Shown here one piece after another: positions 58,507 to 64,000 of a DNA stretch of 64,000 nt. Below the pieces are notes generated by a model. It made no database searches, was not told where the DNA came from, and saw nothing but the letters and a program-made list of their open reading frames with translations. The stretch is from Chara braunii (taxonomy: Eukaryota; Streptophyta; Charophyceae; Charales; Characeae). The translations under genes were made by a program, and so were the position numbers. How positions within the stretch are numbered: position 1 is the first letter of the stretch; every line of letters starts with the position of its first letter. The stretch lies in the NCBI GenBank assembly GCA_003427395.1, contig BFEA01000469.1, positions 466,822-530,821 on the forward strand. Reading direction: 5' to 3'.

Positions 58507-58526
58507 NNNNNNNNNNNNNNNNNNNN

Positions 58527-58602
<76 letters not shown>

Positions 58603-58606
58603 TGTG
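58309..58606. repeat. CTGT / CT / GT compound microsatellite with 20-N gap
   Basis: CTGT repeats (58313-58360 and about 58411-58444) with a CGCG patch, CT repeats on both sides of a 20-base gap (58507-58526), and a GT tail to about 58606. The gap length is probably arbitrary. Confidence 0.95.
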
Positions 58607-59258
58607 CTGAGCGGATATGTGAGTGGAAATTGTGTACCTGGGTCGCACTGTACAGGTGGAAATGTTTGCTGAAACGAATCATGAAGGGGTAGGACGTGCA
58701 TGGGAGTGGTAGAGGGTTTTCAGCCAGATGGAGTCGATGGTGTATTTACGCCATGGCTTGCTCATTTGTCGTCCTAATCTCCTCCTCCTCCTCCGCCGGT
58801 CTCTTTACCTCTGCCTCTTATTTCTTTATCCCCTTCCTCCTCTCGTCCACCCTGTGCTCTTCAGTCCTCTGTGTCCATTACGTCTTCTCTCCTTCTTCTC
58901 CTTCTTCTCCTCCATTTCCGCTCGCACTCCCGCTTTCCCTCGCTGCCTCTCGCCTACTGACGGTGCCCCATCCTGCCCTTCCTGATCAGAGCGCAATTCA
59001 CCCAATCTGGCGAAAAGTCTACAGCTAGTATCGGTGACATATTCTCAGGCGAGAGGCAGGGAGGGAGGATTAGCAGGCGGGAGGATGTAGAAGTCTCTAC
59101 ACCCACGTCCGTCTCTCTCCTTTTTGTTTTTTTATTTGCCGGCGAGAGGCAGGGACGAAGGGACCGTGTAAAAAGAACGGAGAATTAAAACAGAGGCTCC
59201 TTTTGTCGGACCCATGAGCTGTCGAGTCAAGATTTCGAAATTTTTATGCAGTTAAAAG
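58607..59258. other. Pyrimidine-rich spacer
   Basis: CTCCTC/TTCTCC-rich segment (58770-58960) and two GGCGAGAGGCAGGGA motifs (59049 and 59141). No gene recognised. Confidence 0.45.
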
Positions 59259-59300
59259 AAGAAGAAGAAAAAGAAGAAGAAGAAGAAGAAGAAGAAGAAA
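59259..59300. repeat. (GAA)n microsatellite
   Basis: An AAGAAG tract directly abutting the 5' end of the U6-like sequence at 59303. Confidence 0.95.
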
Positions 59301-59302
59301 TT

Positions 59303-59380
59303 GTCCCTGGGGACATCCGTTAAAACTGGAACAATACAAGGAGGATTAGCATGGCTCCTGCGCAGAGATGACAAGCTTAA
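59303..59380 (+). ncRNA. U6 snRNA pseudogene, copy in tandem pair (first)
   Basis: GTCCCTGGGGACATCCGTTA, AAACTGGAACAATACAAG, GATTAGCATGGCTCCTGCGC and AGAGATGACAAGC. The 5' stem is intact, but ACAGAGA is changed to ACAAGGA (an ACAGAGA box is needed for 5' splice-site recognition), so it is not functional. The 3' tail is lost. Confidence 0.8.
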
Positions 59381-59484
59381 ATGGAGAAGAAGGAAGAAGA
59401 ACGAAGAAGCCTTTTCTGTGCAGTTGGAAGATTGGTGCATGTTTTGTCTGCAAAGAAAAAGAGTGGAGGACGAGAGGCGGGAAA

Positions 59485-59582
59485 GCCCTCGGGACATCCG
59501 TGAAAATTGGAACGATACAGAGATTACGAAGATTAGCATGGCCCCTGTGCTTTCAAGGATGACACGCATAAAAATCGAGAAC
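59485..59582 (+). ncRNA. U6 snRNA pseudogene, copy in tandem pair (second)
   Basis: CCCTCGGGACATCCGTGAAA, ATTGGAACGATACAGAGA, an inserted TTAC, then GAAGATTAGCATGGCCCCTG, TGCTTTCAAGGATGACACGC and AAAATCGAGAAC. Nearly full length, with two small insertions that break the catalytic core. No T-run terminator. Confidence 0.82.
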
Positions 59583-60369
59583 AAAGAGAGGAGGAAAAAA
59601 AAGAAATGCGCAAGTGGGGGAGCGGGCTGGTCATAGGTGGTGCGATACTATTGGCCCCCACACAATAGCCTATCGTTATAGCTGTATTTAGTGAAAATAT
59701 CAGGCCAGATACAGATCTGATGACGAGGCGTTGTGTTCGGGGGACGAAGTTAGAGTCGTGGATAACTACGGAAAGGAGAGAGGGGGGGGAGTGTAAGGGC
59801 ATGCTCGCACTTGTAGTTTGCTGAACTACCGGTAGGACTACCGTTACGGGTGTAGATTCACTTGAGAAGTCGCAGCACTGTGAGTATGCCCTAAGTTGGA
59901 GCGCCGAGAGGCTATACTGGGAAACTTCGATTCGATTAAAACCCCGTCATTTTGAAGATTAACGGATTCACACTACGGCTGTCATCTCCCCTTCTTTCTT
60001 TTGATGGCATCGCTGGACCACTCACCCAACGAAAAAAATACACGTGTCCCTTCCCTAGGAGAGTGACGAGATATTCGGAAAATCGTGCGACTAAGAGTTC
60101 ACTAACTTCAGGGCCATAAGGACCTGTTTAATTGAAAAAAAAAAAAGAAAAAAGAGTTCACTGACTTCATAGTAACGCCGATGTATATATTGCCAGCTTG
60201 TGTTTTACTTTTCTTCTTTTTGACGGGCTTGAGATATCATCGTGGAACTGACAAGCTCCAGGTAATTCAAGAGTTTCATTTCATTTATCTAGAGTTCCAT
60301 CCGGACTCCGGAGTGCTACAGTGGTGGTGCCTGCACCGGCCGGGGAAGTCTTGCTTTAAAAAAATAAAA
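59583..60369. other. Spacer, no gene recognised
   Basis: Unique-looking sequence with poly-A near 60136. No convincing ORF. Confidence 0.4.
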
Positions 60370-60460
60370 AAATAAAATCCATCCGGATCCGAACTCAGTA
60401 TTTCAACAGTTCGTGGGGGTGAAGGGACTGAGGTAGGCCGGTTGGTTATTGCCAGCTTGT
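60370..60460 (-). repeat. tRNA-like fragment
   Basis: On the minus strand CCGGCCTACCTCAGTCCC (A-box region), CACGAACTGTTGAAATACTG and AGTTCGGATCC (B-box region). Same family as 55895-55965 and 56220-56285. Confidence 0.5.
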
Positions 60461-60979
60461 GGGGGTGAAGATGCACTCATTTTTTTTAATCGTTTCGTGA
60501 GTAGTGTGTCGAGGCCTTTAGTGGCCGACAAATGATCCTGAATATTGACGGATTCACCCTGTGACTGACACATGGAACTGATATACAGAAATTGATCCTC
60601 CTCATCCCCTTATATATATATGTGTGTGTGCAAGTGGGTCGATATGACACACGGGGGTGGGGGCAGCCGCCGCTCAACCTACATCCACGTGGGCGGCCTT
60701 CGTACGCAAGAGGTTCTGAACAGGGGGAGTTGTAAGGAAGAAGATAAAAAAAACGAATTCATTTTTTCTTTGTTTTTTTCGCTTTTGCGGTCTGATATTC
60801 ATGTGACGATATATGTAAATAATAGCTTCTGCGTGTCATCACCCCTCTCTTTCTTCGTCCCCCGGTTATCCGTCGTCCTTCCTTCTTATCTCGTTTCTCC
60901 ACCTCCTCACTTCTCCCGCTGGGGCTTACTCCCTCCCTATATGGCGGGCCAGAATGCGACCCTCGTTACTCGGCAGGCC

Positions 60980-61840
60980 TGTCGCGTGTTATCCCCCTCC
61001 TCACTGCGTGATAACGGTTGGGGGGGGGAAAGGGTTGGGGGGGGGAGAGGAGGGGGTTATCTTGAGGGGTTTGGAGAAGCAGGGGGTACCACCCTGGCAG
61101 GCCTGTGAGGTCGTCAAGTACATGTCTCTATGCTTATTCATCAGTTCTTGGATGCCTGAGTTCGTCCTAAAGAAATTCCATTATCTCATGAATTCATACC
61201 AAATAAGGATCTGTTAGCCCATTTTTATCCACGCTTTAGGGGTGGCTTGATACCATTTTTTTCTTCAGTGCGTTATCCCCCTCGTAATTGCGTGATAGAG
61301 TATAGGGGGGGGGGGGGGGGGGGGGGGAGAGGTCTTGAGGGGTTTGGAGAAGCAGGGGGTACCCAGCTCTGTTCAATTTGAGTTGTCGACCTCGTCTGTC
61401 CATTGCGGGATAATGTATGATGGTATCACCGCCAAGCCCTGACGATTTCCGATCGAAAAAGGCCGAAATTGCGGCCAGGAACATCAATCAAAGTTAAGTG
61501 CGTGAACGAGTATGATGAGATATATAGAACACGACGCAGCGTGGTACGATTGTGTGCAACACGATAATACTAATTACAAACCCCTTTTATAATCTGATTA
61601 ATCTGATTAAGTTTCCTTAAGAATCTTTGGAATACCCAAGTTTACCCAGGTCAATTTGCCATGTGGTGGTTTTTACCCGCTCGATCAGAAAATCCAGATC
61701 TGGCCTGCACCGGGTTATCCATCTCGTAATTGCGTCACAAGGGTACTTGCGGGACTCTCGGGGGTGAGGGGGAAAGGGGGGAGAAGTGAATGGAGATGCG
61801 GGAAGGAGAATTACAGCTTGTTGATAACGACGTGCTCTCT
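60980..61840. repeat. Three dispersed copies of a GTTATC...GATAAC G-rich repeat
   Basis: GTTATCCCCCTCCTCACTGC (60988), GTTATCCCCCTCGTAATTGC (61272) and GTTATCCATCTCGTAATTGC (61714) are each followed by GTGATA or GTCACA and a G-rich tract. The first two also share CTTGAGGGGTTTGGAGAAGC and AGGGGGTACC. Confidence 0.75.
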
Positions 61841-61984
61841 CTGTCCCCCTCTTCTGTAGTAATGAAATGAGAAAAAGCGAAGAGCCAAGTAGGTGGTGGT
61901 TGTAAAAGAAAAGAAGTAGAGAAAAGATTGCTTGAGGAATACAAGTACAGATAGATAGATGGCACAAAGAGTAAGAGTACGAAG

Positions 61985-62145
61985 GAAAGAAAGCGACTTA
62001 GTGGTTTACGAAGGGCCATAAAATGAGAAAAAAAAGCGACTCTGTTGTTTCTGAAGGGACATCAAATGAAAAAAAAGCGACTTAGTTGTTTCATAAAGAG
62101 GAAGAGTACGAATGAAAGAAAGCGACTTAGTTGTTTCTGGAGGGA
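61985..62145 (+). repeat. Short tandem repeat, 42-46 bp period
   Basis: AAAGCGACTTAGTGG, AAAGCGACTCTGTTG and twice AAAGCGACTTAGTTG at about 61990, 62036, 62078 and 62121, mostly followed by TTTCTGAAGGGACATC-like sequence. Confidence 0.75.
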
Positions 62146-62341
62146 CATCTAAAAATCGAATATGGATGGAACGACGCGTATGGGTAAAAATAGGGCCTCA
62201 CTCCGCCACTCTCGACATGCACGAAAGACAAAAATCATGGCGGTGTATCTTTGGATGTTCTGGTGGAAGATTCACTCTCGTTTTGCACATGTGTAGCGTA
62301 GTGGAGCGAGGGCCATAGCCACATGGCTTTACATGGGTCGT

Positions 62342-62437
62342 GGTCCTTCAGCGGAACATCCCCCCAAAATGGAACGATACAGGGAAGATGAGCATGAGCC
62401 CTGCGCAGGATGACACTCGGAAAACGAGAAATGGTCC
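62342..62437 (+). ncRNA. U6 snRNA pseudogene, near full length
   Basis: GTCCTTCAGCGGAACATCC, AAAATGGAACGATACAG, GGAAGATGAGCATGAGCCCT, GCGCAGGATGACACTCGG and AACGAGAAATGGTCC at the 3' end. The length of about 96 nt is close to normal. ACAGAGA is changed to ACAGGGA, and several core changes plus the lack of a T terminator indicate a pseudogene. Confidence 0.82.
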
Positions 62438-62734
62438 GATCGAAGATGGCCTGCGGTAAAAAAATTATTAAGAAAAAAAAATTAGGGCGCAGTAGGAGTT
62501 TGAGTTTGAAAATGTGTTTGAAGCTCTCTTTGATCCATGGATTTCCTGTTGGGAAACCGGAACGAAGTTGAGGCAAAAGGGCCGGTAATGGTGAATGAAT
62601 TTATACGACCTAGGTTTCAGGTCGGGTGGGGTCACGTGGGGGTGTGTTGTGTTCGCGGGATCGCCTGAAGTGCATTTTCAAACTGTTTTCGTGACCACGT
62701 CGAAGTTTCCACAAAAGTTAAAAATAAAAAGTGC

Positions 62735-62768
62735 AACTTTCTTGGCCTTTTGGCTAAGATTAAGTGTT
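62735..62768 (+). ncRNA. U2 snRNA-derived 5' fragment
   Basis: AACTTTCTTGGCCTTTTGGC and TAAGATTAAGTGT match the conserved 5' end of U2 (stem-loop I and the following segment). It breaks off into a GTT repeat before the branch-point recognition region, so it is a fragment, probably from a U2-headed retroposon. Confidence 0.82.
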
Positions 62769-62814
62769 GTTGTTGTTGTTAGGGCGTCATTAGACACGTC
62801 TTACGAGTTCCTTG

Positions 62815-62965
62815 AGCCACAAGGCATTTTCCTTGTGCTCGTAAGGGAATTTTTTCCACACATCCTTGGGGGCATCCCCCGAGAACGTTTCCTTGTGCAG
62901 CACAAGGGAATTTTTTCCACACATCCTTGGGGGCATCCCCCGAGAACGTTTCCTTGTGGCCTGCA
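62815..62965 (+). repeat. 61-bp tandem repeat with internal hairpins
   Basis: AAGGGAATTTTTTCCACACA begins at 62843 and again at 62904. Each unit includes TTGGGGGCATCCCCCGAGAA and ends TTTCCTTGTG. GGGGG-CAT-CCCCC and AGGGAA-TT-TTTCC are inverted repeats. It follows the U2 fragment and probably belongs to the same element. Confidence 0.85.
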
Positions 62966-63574
62966 CACGGCCATTGTCATATGAAAATACGCGGCCGCGG
63001 GCGGGGGTGTCCTTGGTCCAGCGTCCGTTGTCCATGTGGAGACGGTGTGGTCCAGCCACGTCCAGCGAGAAAGGGCACGAGGCAGGCCACAAAAAATAAA
63101 ATAAAAAAGGGGGACCTCTATGTTCGAAATTCAAAATTTGAGGTACGGTTGTGGTGACGATGACAACGTTCGGCTTGCTGCGTGTAGACGGTGCAGGCCT
63201 GAATCGGCCTTAGCGGCGGTGTCCCTTTCACCCACCTCCCGGTCAGTGTACGTGCATGCACCGGGTGCGTCCATCGCCGTCGAGCTTCTCCTCCACGTCG
63301 TCCGCGCTGTCACACGTAGTTTCACCAGGGGGACGACATCCACAGAGAGGTGGCAGCTTCTGGGACCTCTCCTCAAGGGGTGAGCAGGTTATGTCTCTGG
63401 GGTGCGAGGATCGAACGGCAGCGGAGAGATGTCATCCCTGTGGAGTTGGTGGTGATGTAGGGCGGCGGAGAGGGCGGACGTGCGCTGTTGACACCACTTG
63501 AGGGGCAGCCGTGGCGGCGGCCGTGTCAACTGTTGTTCTTCGTTGTCAGCAGGAGAGGGCACTGGGACCAATGA

Positions 63575-64000
63575 AGGAGCAGTTGCGCACGGAGAAGAAG
63601 GAGGCTTGTGCAAGCTGCGGATGACGGCCCCGGCTACATGGCAACTTCGGAGGCTGTCATTGAGCTGTGCTACACGTTGGGTTGCGGCGTCATTCCACGA
63701 GCAACACCGAGGTGGTGGATCAAACGCAGGACGGGGGGATCGTGGGAAGACCTTCGACAATGCGACGACACCACGGATGACTACTTCAATGAGAAGCAAT
63801 GCAGCACCGAGGAGCAGCAGAGGGACCACAAGAAGCAGCACAGCGACATGGAGCAGCAGAGGGAGCCTGCGGTACTGGTCGGCCATGTCTGTTGTCGGAC
63901 ATCTAGCACACGACAGCGGAGAGGCAAGAGTCTTGTCGGACGTGCAGCACGTGACGACATGTGCGGGAATATGATGCTCGTGCAGAAACCTCTTCCATGG
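63575..64000 (+). CDS. Possible N-terminus of a Harbinger-type transposase-like protein (partial, runs off window)
   Basis: A frame open from 63575 (stop TGA at 63572) to the window end, with an internal ATG at 63638. It encodes TPRWWIKRRTGGSWEDLRQC then DDTTDDYFNEKQ, and later acidic/Gln-rich sequence with EEQQRDHKKQHSDMEQQRE. The W-KRRTGG-WEDL-DD-YF pattern recalls the segment just before the DDE nuclease domain in plant PIF/Harbinger-related proteins; this is from memory and not checked. After FNEKQ the expected RMS-F motif is missing, so a truncated or chimeric copy is possible. The same DNA is open in another plus frame (63498-63974) and on the minus strand (63389-63886, with a Leu/Val-rich N-terminal segment), so the choice of frame is uncertain. 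Confidence 0.35.

Noticed and set aside
62595-62984. 129-aa plus-strand ORF
   Set aside because: It runs through the U2 fragment and the 61-bp tandem units, so it is an accident of repeats.
63389-63886. 165-aa minus-strand ORF with hydrophobic N-terminus
   Set aside because: Antisense to the transposase-like frame in GC-rich DNA; the plus-strand motif is more specific. Kept only as an alternative in that entry.

Overview
The window looks like a stretch of large, repeat-rich nuclear genome from a green plant, with essentially no intact host genes. There are no operons or closely packed ORFs. It is full of homopolymers and di- or tetranucleotide microsatellites, has assembly gaps (23946-24535, 35552-35610, 58507-58526), and most long open frames are by-products of simple repeats. 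U6-derived sequences carry the plant-type 5' stem (GGGACATCCG) and tail (ATCGAGAAATGGTCC), and the two LINE remnants have plant L1-like EN/RT motifs. A streptophyte alga or early land plant is my inference; I cannot name the species.

Layout. 1-4310: two arrays of one palindromic satellite family in opposite orientations. 4311-13000: AT-rich spacer with nested fold-back elements and MITEs, two diverged copies of a ~480-bp repeat (called R500 here), and long GT/AT tracts. 13963-17395, 25140-28100 and 28582-31560: three copies of a ~3 kb non-coding element (E1), two on the minus strand and one on the plus strand. 18200-24000: two copies of a ~1 kb composite element (C: tRNA-like, antisense U6, second tRNA-like, terminal hairpin) flanking a decayed LINE. 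31600-35500: a third C element, a U6-like gene or pseudogene and scattered copies of a short repeat (S2). 35690-40560 and 49500-53760: two inverted copies of a second large element (E2) with arrays of small hairpins. The second is joined through R500 to a decayed LINE reverse transcriptase. 40560-48300: AT-rich spacer with tandem duplications and no recognised gene. 53800-64000: tRNA-derived SINE-like units, three U6-derived loci, a U2-derived fragment, long CT/CTGT tracts, a possible first exon and, at the right edge, a possible start of a Harbinger-type transposase gene.

The recurring theme is small structured RNAs (tRNA, U6, U2) recycled into dispersed repeats. R500 occurs eight times. It keeps the same two ends, a central tRNA-A-box-like motif and a base-paired arm, and it is the common right-hand junction of E1, E2 and one C element. 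The most unusual structure is the E2 hairpin array: the stems differ from unit to unit yet each pairs with itself around a nearly constant loop. All repeat names (R500, E1, E2, C, S2) are labels for this report only. All homologies were judged by eye, without alignment software or database searches.
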